DNA of 64,000 nt from Tessaracoccus timonensis (GCF_900343145.1 NZ_LT996886.1:2170001-2234000), one strand, 5' to 3'; shown: positions 53,610 through 63,284, numbered from the stretch's first letter. The notes: generated by a model from the letters alone, not told the origin. Numbers and translations are program-made.

Positions 53610-54452
53610 GTGAACCGATACTCCCGTGACGTCCTCGCGCCCGGCTGGCAGCGCTCCCACATGAAGAAAACCAGGAACGTGCCCGTCGAACTCGACATGG
53701 TGCTCGAATTCGACGACTTCTGCGGCGCCGTCGTCGGATGGGAGAACGGTGTGGTGTTACTCGAAGACCGCAAGGGGAAGCGTCGCGGATTCCCATTCGG
53801 TGCCGGGTTCTTGCTGGAGGGGGAGCCCGTCGCCCTACAGCCGCCGCTGGGCACAGGAACGAAGAAGCCCAAGTACACCGCGTCCGGATCGCGTGCGAGT
53901 GACGCTCCAGAGCCAGCGAAGGTGGCGCTACCCAGCCGTATCTACGTCGAGGGGCGCCACGACGCGGAGCTGGTAGAAAAAATCTGGGGCGACGACCTGC
54001 GCCACGTCGGCGTCGTCGTGGAGTATCTGGGCGGCATCGACGATCTCCCTGCCATCGTCGACGAGTTCCGGCCGGAACCAGGCAGGAGGCTGGGGGTGCT
54101 CGTCGACCATCTGGTGCCTGGCTCCAAAGAGTCGCGCATCGTGAAGCAGGTGTACGCCGGCGGCCACGAGGACTGCGTGCTGGTGCTCGGACACGAGTTC
54201 ATCGACATCTGGCAAGCCGTGAAGCCGGAGCGCGTCGGCCGCAAGGCCTGGCCCGACGTGCCCATGGACATCGATTTCAAGAAGGGCACGCTGGCCGCAC
54301 TCGGCCTGCCGCACGACGATCAGCGCGACGTGGCGCGCGGCTGGCAGGCGATTCTCGCCAGGGCCAACAGTTGGCGCGACTTGGAGCCGCAGCTCAACAC
54401 CATCGTCGAACGCCTCATCGACTTCGTCACGCAGGACCACATCGACGGTTAA
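53610..54452 (+). CDS. DUF3097-family protein
   Basis: 280-aa protein restricted to Actinomycetota, function unknown. Seen: VNRYSRDVLAPGW at the start and IYVEGRHDAELVEKIWGDDL, then VLVDHLVPGSKESRI; the latter part resembles a TOPRIM-like fold. GTG 53610 is 8 nt after TAGGGT, a leaderless start. Confidence 0.82.
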   Translation: MNRYSRDVLAPGWQRSHMKKTRNVPVELDMVLEFDDFCGAVVGWENGVVLLEDRKGKRRGFPFGAGFLLEGEPVALQPPLGTGTKKPKYTASGSRASDAPEPAKVALPSRIYVEGRHDAELVEKIWGDDLRHVGVVVEYLGGIDDLPAIVDEFRPEPGRRLGVLVDHLVPGSKESRIVKQVYAGGHEDCVLVLGHEFIDIWQAVKPERVGRKAWPDVPMDIDFKKGTLAALGLPHDDQRDVARGWQAILARANSWRDLEPQLNTIVERLIDFVTQDHIDG

Positions 54453-54476
54453 ACCCCGTTCGCTACAGTTGCCAGC

Positions 54477-55250
54477 ATGGACATCGACGGCATTGCGGCA
54501 ATGCTCAAAGACACAGCCGACGCGGTGGTCAACCCGCGGTTTCGGCAGCTGGCGGACGCGGAGATCGACGAGAAGGAGCCGGGCGACTTCGTCACCGTCG
54601 CGGACCGCGAAGCGGAGCGCCACCTCGCCGGTCTACTGAAGGAAGCGTTCCCGAGCGCGCTGATCGTCGGTGAAGAGGGCGTGTTCCTCGGCGCCTCGAC
54701 GCTCGACGAGCTCGCGTCTGCACCGCACGCGTTCGTGATCGACCCGATCGACGGCACGAGGAACTTCGTGAACGGCAAGCGCGAGCACGGCGTGATGCTC
54801 GCCGAAGTGCGCGACGGCGTGACCACGCGCGGCTGGATCTGGCAGCCGCAATACGAGCGCATGTACACCGTCGAGGCCGGGGCAGGGCAGGTGCTCATGA
54901 ACGGCGCCCCCGTCGAAGCTCAGCCCGAACGGGAACAACCGAAGGGGGTTACGGGGCAGCAGCGGTGGCTCGGCCACGATGGGGGTGGCCGACACGAGCC
55001 CATGGGCCGCAGCTCCGGCGCGGCCTGCTTCGACTACCCGATGGCGGTCTCCGGCGAGATCGACTTCATGTACTACAACAATGCGCACCCGTGGGACCAC
55101 CTCGTCGGCTGCCTCATGCTCACCGAAATCGGAGGAACCGGGCGCATGTTGAGCGGCGAACCGTACTCCGCCGCGAGCAGAGGCAAGGGGCTGCTCGTCG
55201 CGCGCTCGGAGCGCGTGTGGGAGCGCGTCGCGGAAGGCTGGGCGAGCTAG
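54477..55250 (+). CDS. Inositol monophosphatase-family phosphatase
   Basis: 257-aa Mg-dependent phosphatase. Seen: DFVTVADREAE, GEEGV, DPIDGTRNFVNG and AHPWDHLVG, the four metal/substrate motifs of the family. Could be an inositol-phosphate or histidinol-phosphate phosphatase; sequence alone does not decide. The ATG is 7 nt after TACAGT (leaderless). Confidence 0.85.
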   Translation: MDIDGIAAMLKDTADAVVNPRFRQLADAEIDEKEPGDFVTVADREAERHLAGLLKEAFPSALIVGEEGVFLGASTLDELASAPHAFVIDPIDGTRNFVNGKREHGVMLAEVRDGVTTRGWIWQPQYERMYTVEAGAGQVLMNGAPVEAQPEREQPKGVTGQQRWLGHDGGGRHEPMGRSSGAACFDYPMAVSGEIDFMYYNNAHPWDHLVGCLMLTEIGGTGRMLSGEPYSAASRGKGLLVARSERVWERVAEGWAS

Positions 55251-55251
55251 C

Positions 55252-56037
55252 TTAAATGCCCTGAATGGGCAGCTGCTTTCGTGCGACGACGCCTCGCGAA
55301 GCTAGTTCGTCCACCAGCAACGGCAGGGCCTGGCGAATAGTGGGCTCCGAGAACGCCCACCGTTCAGCGGATTCGTAGAGCTGCTCGAGCTGCACGCCTT
55401 GCTGCACCAGCGTCGAGGTTGTGGTGTACATGTCGGCGATGCGCCCTGAGCAATCGATGACGGCGTCGCGGTTGGTGACGGGGCCGTGCCCAGGGATGAC
55501 TACGGTGCTGGGTTTCGACGAGGTGAGCACGCCGTCGAGGGTGAGTGGCCAGGTGTCGAACTGGGTGGTCTCGTCGAACTGGGGCTCGTCTTCGACGAGG
55601 TCGCCCACGATAATGACGTCCGCCGATGGTACGACGACCACGAGGTCGGACTGCGTGTGTGCCTTGCCGAAGTGCGCGATCTCGACGAAGCGCTCACCCA
55701 GCTGGATGCCCTTGAGCACGCTGATCAACGTGGTGGGACGGAGTTCGGCGGGGGCGGTGTCGTCGACGATGCACTCGTGCGCAATGGTTTCTACGTCGGA
55801 CATGCCGGCGATGCCGTGCCAGTGATCGGCGTGGTGATGAGTGATGACGACGGTCTCGACGGGCACCGTCACCAGCGTGCGTGCCGAGGTAAGCAGCGCT
55901 GCGCCGACGTCGGCGGTGCCTCCCGCGTCGACGAGCATGGCGCTGTCGTCGCCGGCGATCAGCGTGACGTTCGCGGCGTCCGGGTCGACCGTCGTGACCC
56001 AGACCCTGTCGGCAACCTCACTCCACGAAATCTCCAT
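55252..56037 (-). CDS. MBL-fold metallohydrolase
   Basis: 261-aa metallo-beta-lactamase-fold hydrolase. Seen: THHHADHWHG, GKAHTQSDLVV and VIPGHGPV, the zinc-ligand motifs. Substrate unknown. ATG 56037 is 7 nt after TAGGCT on the minus strand. Its stop lies 2 bp from the convergent phosphatase stop. Confidence 0.86.
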   Translation of the reverse strand: MEISWSEVADRVWVTTVDPDAANVTLIAGDDSAMLVDAGGTADVGAALLTSARTLVTVPVETVVITHHHADHWHGIAGMSDVETIAHECIVDDTAPAELRPTTLISVLKGIQLGERFVEIAHFGKAHTQSDLVVVVPSADVIIVGDLVEDEPQFDETTQFDTWPLTLDGVLTSSKPSTVVIPGHGPVTNRDAVIDCSGRIADMYTTTSTLVQQGVQLEQLYESAERWAFSEPTIRQALPLLVDELASRGVVARKQLPIQGI

Positions 56038-56096
56038 GCGCCTGAGCCTAGGGCACGACGCCAAGGACTTCGAGCACACTGAGGGGATGCCGGATA

Positions 56097-56180
56097 AAAA
56101 CTGCAAAACTCGCCAACAGTGGCTCGGAACTTGCCCAAAATCGGGGTGTTGGGCCAACTGTTGGCGAGTTTTGCAGTTTT
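56097..56180. repeat. Perfect 24-bp inverted repeat between MBL-fold gene and hrcA
   Basis: Left arm 56097-56120 (begins AAAACTGCAAAACTCG) and right arm 56157-56180 are perfect reverse complements; the 36-nt loop carries an inner stem GCCCAA/TTGGGC. It is an unusually long intergenic palindrome upstream of hrcA with no gene inside. Confidence 0.85.
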
Positions 56181-56259
56181 CTCATCGGACACCCGGCTGC
56201 CATGCGGTCTGCGGGGTCGGTACGCGACGCATTTCAACCATCTTGGGAAGAGGGGTAGG

Positions 56260-56286
56260 CTGGCACTCGCCTGTTGTGAGTGCTAG
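56260..56286 (+). promoter_or_regulatory. CIRCE heat-shock operator of hrcA
   Basis: CTGGCACTC-N9-GAGTGCTAG against the consensus TTAGCACTC-N9-GAGTGCTAA: only outer positions differ. HrcA is expected to bind here, and the right arm runs into the AGGAGG ribosome site of hrcA, so binding would also mask the start region. Confidence 0.9.
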
Positions 56287-56294
56287 GAGGTGAC

Positions 56295-57302
56295 ATGCTC
56301 GACGACCGAAAGCTGGATGTGTTGAAGGCGATCGTGACGGACTATGTTGCCAGCCGCGAGCCTGTCGGGTCGAAGGCGCTCGTGGAGCGCCACCAGATGA
56401 AGGTCTCGGCAGCAACGGTGCGCAACGATATGGCCGTCCTTGAAGAGGAGGGGTACATCACCCAGCCGCACACGAGCGCGGGCCGTATCCCCACCGACAA
56501 GGGCTATCGCCTCTTCGTCGATCGACTGGCCAGCATCAAGCCACTGTCGACGGCGGAGCGACGCGCCATCGCTTCGTTCCTCGACGGCACGGCCGGCATG
56601 GACGACCTCATGGGGCGTACCGTGCGGCTACTGGCGCAGCTCACCCACCAGGTGGCGATCGTCCAGTACCCCGTGACGCAGCGCGGCCAGATCCGCCACG
56701 TCGAACTCGTGGCGCTGTCGCCGGAGCGGGTGATGGTGATCATCGTCACGGCCGCCGGCCGCGTGGATCAGGAAGTGGTAGACGTCGGCTTTGTGGAGCC
56801 CGAGGCGCTCGCAGAATTGCGGAACGTGATCGTCGGTAGCGTGATTCAACGCACGCCAGCGGAAGCGGCCGACGCGCTAGCTACGCAGATGGACTCCATC
56901 CGCCCGGAGTATCGCCCCATTGCCGCGAACATCATCGCGACGACGCTGCAGCTGCTCGCTGCCGAACCAGCTGCGCAGGTGGTGGTCGCGGGTGTGCCGA
57001 ACTTGGCGGGCGTTCCATTTGAGCGCAATCTCCGCCCGCTGCTCGAAGCACTGGAGGAGCAGGTGGTGCTCCTACGCCTGTTGAGCGAGGCTGCCGGCGA
57101 CGACGTGACCGTCCGGATCGGTGAAGAGAACACCGCCGACGGTTTCCAGTCGACGAGTTTGGTGGCCAGCGGTTACGGGCAGGCGGGCAATCTGGGGGCG
57201 AGCCTTGGCGTGGTTGGTCCGACGCGGATGGACTATCCCGCAACCATTGCATCGGTGCGTGCGGTGGCACGTTACGTGAGTCGATTCCTCATGGAAGGTT
57301 GA
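56295..57302 (+). CDS. hrcA: Heat-inducible transcription repressor HrcA
   Basis: 335-aa repressor of heat-shock genes. Seen: N-terminal winged HTH ([20 protein letters not shown], residues about 38-57), a GAF-like middle and a dimerisation insert. ATG 56295 has AGGAGG 4-5 nt upstream. In operon with dnaJ (10-bp gap) and controlled by the CIRCE site. Confidence 0.95.
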   Translation: MLDDRKLDVLKAIVTDYVASREPVGSKALVERHQMKVSAATVRNDMAVLEEEGYITQPHTSAGRIPTDKGYRLFVDRLASIKPLSTAERRAIASFLDGTAGMDDLMGRTVRLLAQLTHQVAIVQYPVTQRGQIRHVELVALSPERVMVIIVTAAGRVDQEVVDVGFVEPEALAELRNVIVGSVIQRTPAEAADALATQMDSIRPEYRPIAANIIATTLQLLAAEPAAQVVVAGVPNLAGVPFERNLRPLLEALEEQVVLLRLLSEAAGDDVTVRIGEENTADGFQSTSLVASGYGQAGNLGASLGVVGPTRMDYPATIASVRAVARYVSRFLMEG

Positions 57303-57312
57303 TCTAGCAACT

Positions 57313-58491
57313 GTGAGCACGAAGGATTACTACGGCATTCTTGGCGTCTCCCGAGATGCGTCGGCGGAGGAGATCAAGAAGGCCTACCGCCGCAAGGCGA
57401 TGAAGGTGCACCCGGACGTCGCGCCCGACGATGCCGAAGCCGCTGACAAGTTCAAGGAACTCAGCGAGGCCTACGAGGTGCTGAGCGACCCGAACAAGCG
57501 CTCCATCTTCGACCGCGGGGGAGACCCGCGTCAGGCTGGCGGCGGTGGCGCCGGATTCTCGGGCTTCGGCGGCGGTTTTGCCGGAGGGTTCGACTTCACC
57601 AACCTGGTGGACGCCATGTTCGGCGGCCAAGGTGGGCATGGTGGCCCGCGGTCTCGCGTGCGCCAAGGGCGCGACAAGCTCATCTCAGCGCAGATCAAGC
57701 TGCACGAGGCGGTATTTGGCACGAAGAAGACGATCAAGCTCAACTCTGCCGTGGTTTGCCCCCAGTGCTCCGGGCACGGCGGGCAGGACGGCTCCGAGCC
57801 GGTCGAGTGCAAGATCTGTGGAGGCCAGGGCGAGATCATCCAGATGCAGCGCAGCTTTCTCGGCGACATCCGTACCGCGCAGGCCTGCCCCGAATGCCGC
57901 GGGTATGGCACCGTCATTCCTCACCCGTGCACCGAGTGCTCCGGGGAGGGGCGCGTCGCGAGCCAGCGCACGATCACGCTCAAGGTGCCGGCCGGTGTCT
58001 CGAGCGGGAACCGCATTCACCTCCAGTCGCAAGGCGACGTGGGCCCAGGCGGTGGGCCCGCAGGCGACCTCTACGTAGAGATCCACGTCGCAGATCATGA
58101 ACACTTCCGACGCGATGGCGACAACCTGGAAGAGGTCGTGCGCATCCCGATGACCGCTGCGGCGCTCGGGACGACGCTCACCTTGCCCACGCTGGAAGCC
58201 GAATGGGAGGGTTCCGACCCGGCCGACCGCACCGTCGAGGTGGAGATTCCGGCGGGCACGCAGTCGGGCACACGAATCGCGCTCAAAGATCGGGGCGTGC
58301 CGCGGCTGCGCGGCGGCGGACGAGGTGAACTCGGCATCACGTTCTTGGTGCAGACCCCGACGAAGCTCGACGACCACCAGCGTGATCTGCTCCGGAAGCT
58401 CGCCGAGGCGAGGGACGAGACGAAGGGTGAACCCATCGTCGACAAGGGGAAACACGGCGGTCTGTTCGGCTGGCTGCGCGGAGATAAGTAG
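57313..58491 (+). CDS. dnaJ: Chaperone DnaJ
   Basis: 392-aa Hsp40 co-chaperone for DnaK. Seen: J domain with HPD in [10 protein letters not shown], a Gly/Phe-rich linker (residues 73-105), four zinc-finger repeats [32 protein letters not shown], and the C-terminal substrate-binding part. hrcA-linked placement marks it as the DnaJ2-type copy; the dnaK operon copy would be elsewhere. GTG start. Confidence 0.95.
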   Translation: MSTKDYYGILGVSRDASAEEIKKAYRRKAMKVHPDVAPDDAEAADKFKELSEAYEVLSDPNKRSIFDRGGDPRQAGGGGAGFSGFGGGFAGGFDFTNLVDAMFGGQGGHGGPRSRVRQGRDKLISAQIKLHEAVFGTKKTIKLNSAVVCPQCSGHGGQDGSEPVECKICGGQGEIIQMQRSFLGDIRTAQACPECRGYGTVIPHPCTECSGEGRVASQRTITLKVPAGVSSGNRIHLQSQGDVGPGGGPAGDLYVEIHVADHEHFRRDGDNLEEVVRIPMTAAALGTTLTLPTLEAEWEGSDPADRTVEVEIPAGTQSGTRIALKDRGVPRLRGGGRGELGITFLVQTPTKLDDHQRDLLRKLAEARDETKGEPIVDKGKHGGLFGWLRGDK

Positions 58492-58493
58492 TC

Positions 58494-59201
58494 ATGACAG
58501 GGGCACTGTTCCTCGCGCACCTCGATAATCCCCAGGTGGGGGATCAGGTCATGGTCGAGGGAGATGAAGCTCGTCACGCGACGGTCAAGCGCGTCGAGGT
58601 AGGGGAGCACGTGCTCGTAGCCGACGGCAAGGGTCTTGGCGTCGAGGGCAGCGTCGTCGATTGTACGAAAACGACGCTCACCGTCACCGTGGAAGCGGTG
58701 CGGCGCGAGGAGCCTCGACGGCGGGTCACCGCAGTGCAGGCGCTCGCGAAGGGCGACCGCTCCACACTCGCGGTGCAGATGCTCACCGAGATGGGTGCCT
58801 CGCGGATCATCGCCTGGCAGGCAGACCGCTCCATCGTGCGGTGGCCGGCAGAGCGACGCGACAAGGCCCTCGCGAAATGGGAAGCCACGGCGAGGGAATC
58901 GTCGAAGCAGTCGCGGCGGTTCAGTATCCCTGAGGTGTTGTTTGCGACGACCAAGCAGCTGCCCGACGTGCTCGGCGACGTCTCGACGATGTTGGTGTTG
59001 CACGAGGATGCATCGCAGCACATTCGCGACGTGGTGGTGGAAGGCGACGTCGCGGTGGTCGTCGGACCGGAGGGCGGTATTGCTCCTGATGAGCTCGACG
59101 TGTTCGTCGCGGCTGGCGCGCAGCCGGTGCGCATCGCCGACCATGTGTTGCGCACGTCGACGGCGGGGGCTGTGGCGCTCGGGCAATTGGAGTTGTTGTG
59201 A
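58494..59201 (+). CDS. rsmE: 16S rRNA (uracil1498-N3)-methyltransferase
   Basis: 235-aa SPOUT methyltransferase. Seen: start with EGDEARHATVKRVEVGEH, middle LTEMGASRIIAWQADRSIV, and the C-terminal SAM knot with VVVGPEGGIAPDEL. Follows dnaJ by 2 bp and overlaps tgt by 4 bp, so all are in the hrcA operon. Confidence 0.94.
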   Translation: MTGALFLAHLDNPQVGDQVMVEGDEARHATVKRVEVGEHVLVADGKGLGVEGSVVDCTKTTLTVTVEAVRREEPRRRVTAVQALAKGDRSTLAVQMLTEMGASRIIAWQADRSIVRWPAERRDKALAKWEATARESSKQSRRFSIPEVLFATTKQLPDVLGDVSTMLVLHEDASQHIRDVVVEGDVAVVVGPEGGIAPDELDVFVAAGAQPVRIADHVLRTSTAGAVALGQLELL

Positions 59202-60415
59202 GTTTTTCGTTCGAGGTAGGCACCCGGCTCGAAGGGTACGGTGGCCGGACCGGCACCATTCACACGCCGCACGGTGACATTGAGACGCCGGCGTTTATCG
59301 TTGTGGGTACGAAGGCGACGGTGAAGGCGGTGCTGCCTGAGACCGTGCGCGAGCTGGGTGCGCAGGCCGTGCTGGCGAATGCGTATCACCTCTACTTGCA
59401 GCCCGGAGCGGACATCGTCGATGAGGCTGGTGGGTTGTCGCCGTTCATGAACTGGCCGGGCCCGACGTTCACTGATTCGGGCGGCTTCCAGGTGATGAGC
59501 TTGGGAGCAGGCTTCAAGAAGGTGCTGGCTATGGACACCACGGGGCTTCAGAACGACGATGTCATTGCCGACGGCAAGCAGCGCCGTGCCCACGTTGATG
59601 AGGATGGGGTCACGTTCGTGTCTCACCTCAACGGCGACCTGCATCGGTTCACGCCCGAGGTGTCCATGAACATCCAGCATCAGCTGGGCGCTGACATCAT
59701 GTTTGCCTTCGACGAGCTCACGACTCTCATGAATACGCGTGAGTATCAGGAGAAGTCGGTGGAGCGCACGCATCGGTGGGCCGAGCGGTGCTTGCGCGAG
59801 CACCGTCGCCTCACTCAGATGCGTGCTGACAAGCCGTATCAAGCGCTATTTGGGGTGATCCAGGGCGCCCAGTACGAGGATTTGCGACGCCAGGCCGCGC
59901 GTGGATTGGCGGGGCTCGACGTCGAGGGGCAGGTGTTCGACGGGTTTGGCCTGGGCGGAGCGTTGGAGAAGCAGCGCATGGGGGAGATCATCGGCTGGAT
60001 GGTCGATGAATTGCCGGAAGGCAAACCCCGCCATTTGCTGGGCATCTCAGAGCCCGACGACCTGTTCGCGGCGGTGGAGGCCGGCGCAGACACATTCGAC
60101 TGCGTCAACCCTTCCCGCGTGGCCCGAAACGCAGCCATCTACACCGCAGACGGCAGATACAATGTGAACACCGCCAAGCATCGCCGTGCCTTCGAACCGC
60201 TCGAAGATGGGTGCGATTGCTACACCTGCCAGCACTACACCCGCGCCTACGTGCATCACCTGTTCAAGGCGAAGGAGATGCTGGCTTCGACGCTCGCCAC
60301 CATCCACAACGAGCGATTCACCGTTCGACTCGTCGACGATATCCGTGCAGCCATGCGGCAAGGCCGATTCTATGACTTCCGCGACGAGTTTCTCGGACGT
60401 TTCTACTCGCGGTAG
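59198..60415 (+). CDS. tgt: tRNA-guanine transglycosylase (queuine tRNA-ribosyltransferase)
   Basis: 405-aa enzyme that replaces G34 in GUN-anticodon tRNAs with preQ1 or queuine. Seen: FTDSGGFQVMSL with the catalytic Asp region, DEDGVTFVSHLNG, the second Asp in DTFDCVNPSRVARN, and a zinc site CDCYTCQHYTRAYVHHL. Slightly longer than the usual 375 aa. GTG 59198 overlaps rsmE (TTGTGA). The downstream transporter at 62100 fits the same pathway. Confidence 0.94.
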   Translation: MSFSFEVGTRLEGYGGRTGTIHTPHGDIETPAFIVVGTKATVKAVLPETVRELGAQAVLANAYHLYLQPGADIVDEAGGLSPFMNWPGPTFTDSGGFQVMSLGAGFKKVLAMDTTGLQNDDVIADGKQRRAHVDEDGVTFVSHLNGDLHRFTPEVSMNIQHQLGADIMFAFDELTTLMNTREYQEKSVERTHRWAERCLREHRRLTQMRADKPYQALFGVIQGAQYEDLRRQAARGLAGLDVEGQVFDGFGLGGALEKQRMGEIIGWMVDELPEGKPRHLLGISEPDDLFAAVEAGADTFDCVNPSRVARNAAIYTADGRYNVNTAKHRRAFEPLEDGCDCYTCQHYTRAYVHHLFKAKEMLASTLATIHNERFTVRLVDDIRAAMRQGRFYDFRDEFLGRFYSR

Positions 60416-60861
60416 GGCGAAGCGGTTGCGCTCCTCCTGAGCTGCGGGACGACCACAACACCCAGCTCATGGGTCCCCAACAAAGGCTCAGTAGCGCAAT
60501 GGAAACGAGGGTGAGTCCCAAGATGAAGATCGCATTTACTGAGAACGCGAGCATGTGAAGCGTTGGAAAGAAGTCGTTGAGATCAGTGGCTTCTCTCCGC
60601 ACACTCTCTTCTGGGGATTGCTACTAATCCCAATGATCGATGCCGTCACGAGACAAACCCATCAGCTGGATCTTCCCCCCCAATCGTCAGGTGAAAAGGA
60701 AGTAGTCCACGGCACTGCGTTACTCACTCGTCGGCGCGAGCGTTCGAGAAGGTGGGTGAGGATTCCCCGCCCATGGGCGTGCGCGTAGGTTCGCGTAACA
60801 GCCAGAGCCATGACGGTGCCAACAGGTGTGCGAAGCACGGGCGACTTCAGTGTGAGGGCTG
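60416..60861. other. Gene-free stretch between tgt and nitronate monooxygenase
   Basis: 446 bp without a convincing gene. A short inverted repeat GAGCTG/CAGCTC near 60440-60471 may help end tgt transcription. A minus-strand frame here has a hydrophobic start but runs antisense into tgt and has no ribosome site, so it is not called. Confidence 0.4.
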
Positions 60862-61899
60862 TTAGTCGTTGGGCAGTGGATAGAGCGCGCGGATCACGTT
60901 GGCCGCTGAGCCGGTGGGCGCATGGCGATATCCGGTTCCTGCCCACAGGTGCACCCGGTGGGGGTCACGTGCTCGGGCAGCCGCTTGCCGGAGCGGACGC
61001 GTGAGGTGGTGAACAGCAGGGTATGCGGTGGGTGCGTGGGCATCGTGATGCGTGATGAAATCGTTGGCGAGGGCCCGGGCAGGTCGTCCCGTGAAAGCCC
61101 GGGTGATCACGGTGCGATCGAAATCGGGATCCGCCAGCGCCGCTCGATGCACGGATGAGGTACCAGCTTCGTCGGTGCGTAGAAGGAGGGTACCGACAGC
61201 CGCCGCAATGGCTCCGGCATCGAGAACGGTGCGAACTGCCGTTGCGCTGTCGATGCCGCCTGCGGCGATCAGCGGCAGTGTGCTGACCTGGCGTACGTTC
61301 GAAATTAGGGTGGTGAGGTCCACCGGGTCTGGTGTCCGCTCCGGGTCGAAGGTAGCGCTGTGTCCGCCAGCCTGAGGCCCTTGGACAATAAGCCCGTCTG
61401 CCCCACGCTCCGTTGCTGCCCGAGCTTCCACGGGAGTCGTCACGGTCACCAACACGCATGTCCCGCTACGATGCAGAGCCGCCACATCTGTTGCCGGAGG
61501 AAGCCCGAACGTGAAGGACACGACGGGCACGGGGTGAGAGGTCAGTAGCTCGATCTTCTGAGACCAGTGGTCATCATCGCTGACAGGATCACTGCTCAAC
61601 TGGAGGCCGTACGTTGCTGCGTCGGGTGCGAGTTCGTTCGCATACGCGGTGAATGCTGCTCTGTCTAACGTCTGGCAAGAGTGGTCGGTGGGGACAAAGA
61701 CGTTGACGCCAAAGGGCGCACCCGTGGCGCGCATCTGGCTGATCTCGCGGTGAAGGGCTTCCGCAGTCTTGTATCCTCCGGCGAGAAAGGGGAACCCGCC
61801 GGCGTCTGAGACAGCGGTCGCCAACTCGACGGTGGTGGGGCCGCCGGCCATGGGCGCAGCGATGATTGGGCGAGGGGTCACGAACGGTAGAGCATTCAT
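60862..61899 (-). CDS. Nitronate monooxygenase-like FMN enzyme
   Basis: 345-aa TIM-barrel flavoprotein of the NMO/2-nitropropane dioxygenase family that oxidises toxic nitronates. Seen: PIIAAPMAGGPTT at the start, GADGLIVQGPQAGGHSA and LIAAGGIDSATAV, the FMN-phosphate-binding segments; GFPFLAGGYKT. ATG 61899 has GAAGGA upstream. Confidence 0.87.
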   Translation of the reverse strand: MNALPFVTPRPIIAAPMAGGPTTVELATAVSDAGGFPFLAGGYKTAEALHREISQMRATGAPFGVNVFVPTDHSCQTLDRAAFTAYANELAPDAATYGLQLSSDPVSDDDHWSQKIELLTSHPVPVVSFTFGLPPATDVAALHRSGTCVLVTVTTPVEARAATERGADGLIVQGPQAGGHSATFDPERTPDPVDLTTLISNVRQVSTLPLIAAGGIDSATAVRTVLDAGAIAAAVGTLLLRTDEAGTSSVHRAALADPDFDRTVITRAFTGRPARALANDFITHHDAHAPTAYPAVHHLTRPLRQAAARARDPHRVHLWAGTGYRHAPTGSAANVIRALYPLPND

Positions 61900-62099
61900 G
61901 GACAATGATCCTTCGAGAGTGCCGTGAGTTGTGTTGGCACGGGCCTTCCTGCGCTGGTTGCCTTCTGCGCTCATCAAATCATGTCGAACGCGATGAGTCC
62001 AACCGTCCGAGTCGGCGCTTCTCATCGACGACGATGGTCGAGCGTATGCAACAGCGAACTGAGGCCCCGTCAGCTAGCCACACTCTGCCGTGAATCCCT
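61900..62099. other. Intergenic region
   Basis: 200 bp between two minus-strand genes. The ribosome site of the nitronate monooxygenase gene is at its left edge; no other feature is seen. Confidence 0.3.
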
Positions 62100-62792
62100 T
62101 CAGCTGGCTGTTACGTAACTCGGCTCGTAGCGTTTCACGAGTTTGATCACCTGGTAAGTGATCGGCATGACGAGCACCTCGATGAGCACCTTCCAGATGT
62201 AGCCCACGAGAATGTAGTTGATCATCGTGCCGCCGGTGATGACGCCGTAGAACGCGATGAGACAAAACGCCGTGGTGTCGGCGGCTTCACCCACCAGCGT
62301 GGAACCCAGCAGCCTCGCCCACAAGCCCTTCTCTGCAGTGCGGGCTTTAATCTTCACCAGCACCCAGGCGTTGAGAAGCTGGCCAACGAGGTAGCCGCAC
62401 AGGCTCGCCAGGACGATGCGCGGTACGAAGCCCAAGATCGCGTCGAAGGCCTCCTGGTTGGGCCAGTCTGCCGCCGGTGGGGCGATGCCGACGAGGAGGA
62501 AGGTCACCGACGCCAGCGCCGCCATGATGAAGCCCATCAGAATCGCCCGACGCGCACCCTTCATGCCGTACACCTCGGCGAGCACATCGCCGATCACGTA
62601 GACGAGCGGAAACAAGATGGCGCCGCCGTCGGTGATGAGAGGCAGCACGGGGAAGCCCAGGACGTTCACCTCGGGGCCGAACTGAATAAGCTTCGTGGCG
62701 GCAACGTTGGAGATCAGCAGGAGGCCGACGAACGCGACGGCGATGATGTCGTAGTGGCCTCGACCACGCTGGGCGAATTGAGTATCTGTCAC
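62100..62792 (-). CDS. Queuosine precursor transporter (YhhQ/VUT family)
   Basis: 230-aa membrane protein with about six segments that imports preQ0/preQ1 or queuine. Seen: LLLISNVAATKLIQFG at the start, FPLVYVIGDVLAEVYG and GEAADTTAFCLIAFYGVI, the family's conserved blocks. GTG 62792 is 7 nt after TACCAT (leaderless); longer frames to 63089 cover the divergent gene. With tgt 2.9 kb away it suggests a queuosine salvage route. Confidence 0.87.
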   Translation of the reverse strand: MTDTQFAQRGRGHYDIIAVAFVGLLLISNVAATKLIQFGPEVNVLGFPVLPLITDGGAILFPLVYVIGDVLAEVYGMKGARRAILMGFIMAALASVTFLLVGIAPPAADWPNQEAFDAILGFVPRIVLASLCGYLVGQLLNAWVLVKIKARTAEKGLWARLLGSTLVGEAADTTAFCLIAFYGVITGGTMINYILVGYIWKVLIEVLVMPITYQVIKLVKRYEPSYVTAS

Positions 62793-62873
62793 CGGAGAGA
62801 TGGTAGTTGATCTCAGGGACACTTTCTTCGTGTGCCCAGCCCAAAGAGGGAAGAAAGATGGCAGACTTGGTGC

Positions 62874-63284
62874 ATGGAAGGCAATGAAGCATCGGAACGT
62901 AACGACGTCGAACTCGACCAACTCCAAGCTGGCGATACCTTGATCGATCGCGGCGTGGACGACGTGCTGGACGAGGGCTACATCCTGCCGGACAACTGGG
63001 GCCCAGGCATGGGATACGGCACCACTGCCGCAGAGATGCGGCAAGGGGAAAGCATCGATATGCGCGCCAAACAAGAAGAGCCCGAGCACGATCCCCAGAA
63101 ACTCAGCGGCAAATGGAACCCTCTATTTGAAGATCGCGAGGTTGGCCAACAGCGCGCCGGGAGGTTGATCGTCGGCGACGATCGCAACGTCGGTAGAGAA
63201 ATGGGAATCAGCGGAGGAGCGGCATCAGCCGAGGAAGCGGCGATGCACATCATCGACGAAGACGACGAAACGGGTGATGACTGA
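62874..63284 (+). CDS. DUF5709-family protein
   Basis: 136-aa acidic soluble protein of an actinobacterial family of unknown function. Seen: VDDVLDEGYILPDNWGPG and REVGQQRAGRLI, typical of the family, and a strongly acidic end (HIIDEDDETGDD). The ATG lies 6 nt after CAGACT; divergent from the queuosine transporter. Confidence 0.75.
   Translation: MEGNEASERNDVELDQLQAGDTLIDRGVDDVLDEGYILPDNWGPGMGYGTTAAEMRQGESIDMRAKQEEPEHDPQKLSGKWNPLFEDREVGQQRAGRLIVGDDRNVGREMGISGGAASAEEAAMHIIDEDDETGDD

Noticed and set aside
60318-60602. Minus-strand frame with a hydrophobic start near tgt
   Set aside because: No ribosome or leaderless signal, and its second half is antisense to tgt; probably chance or a relic.
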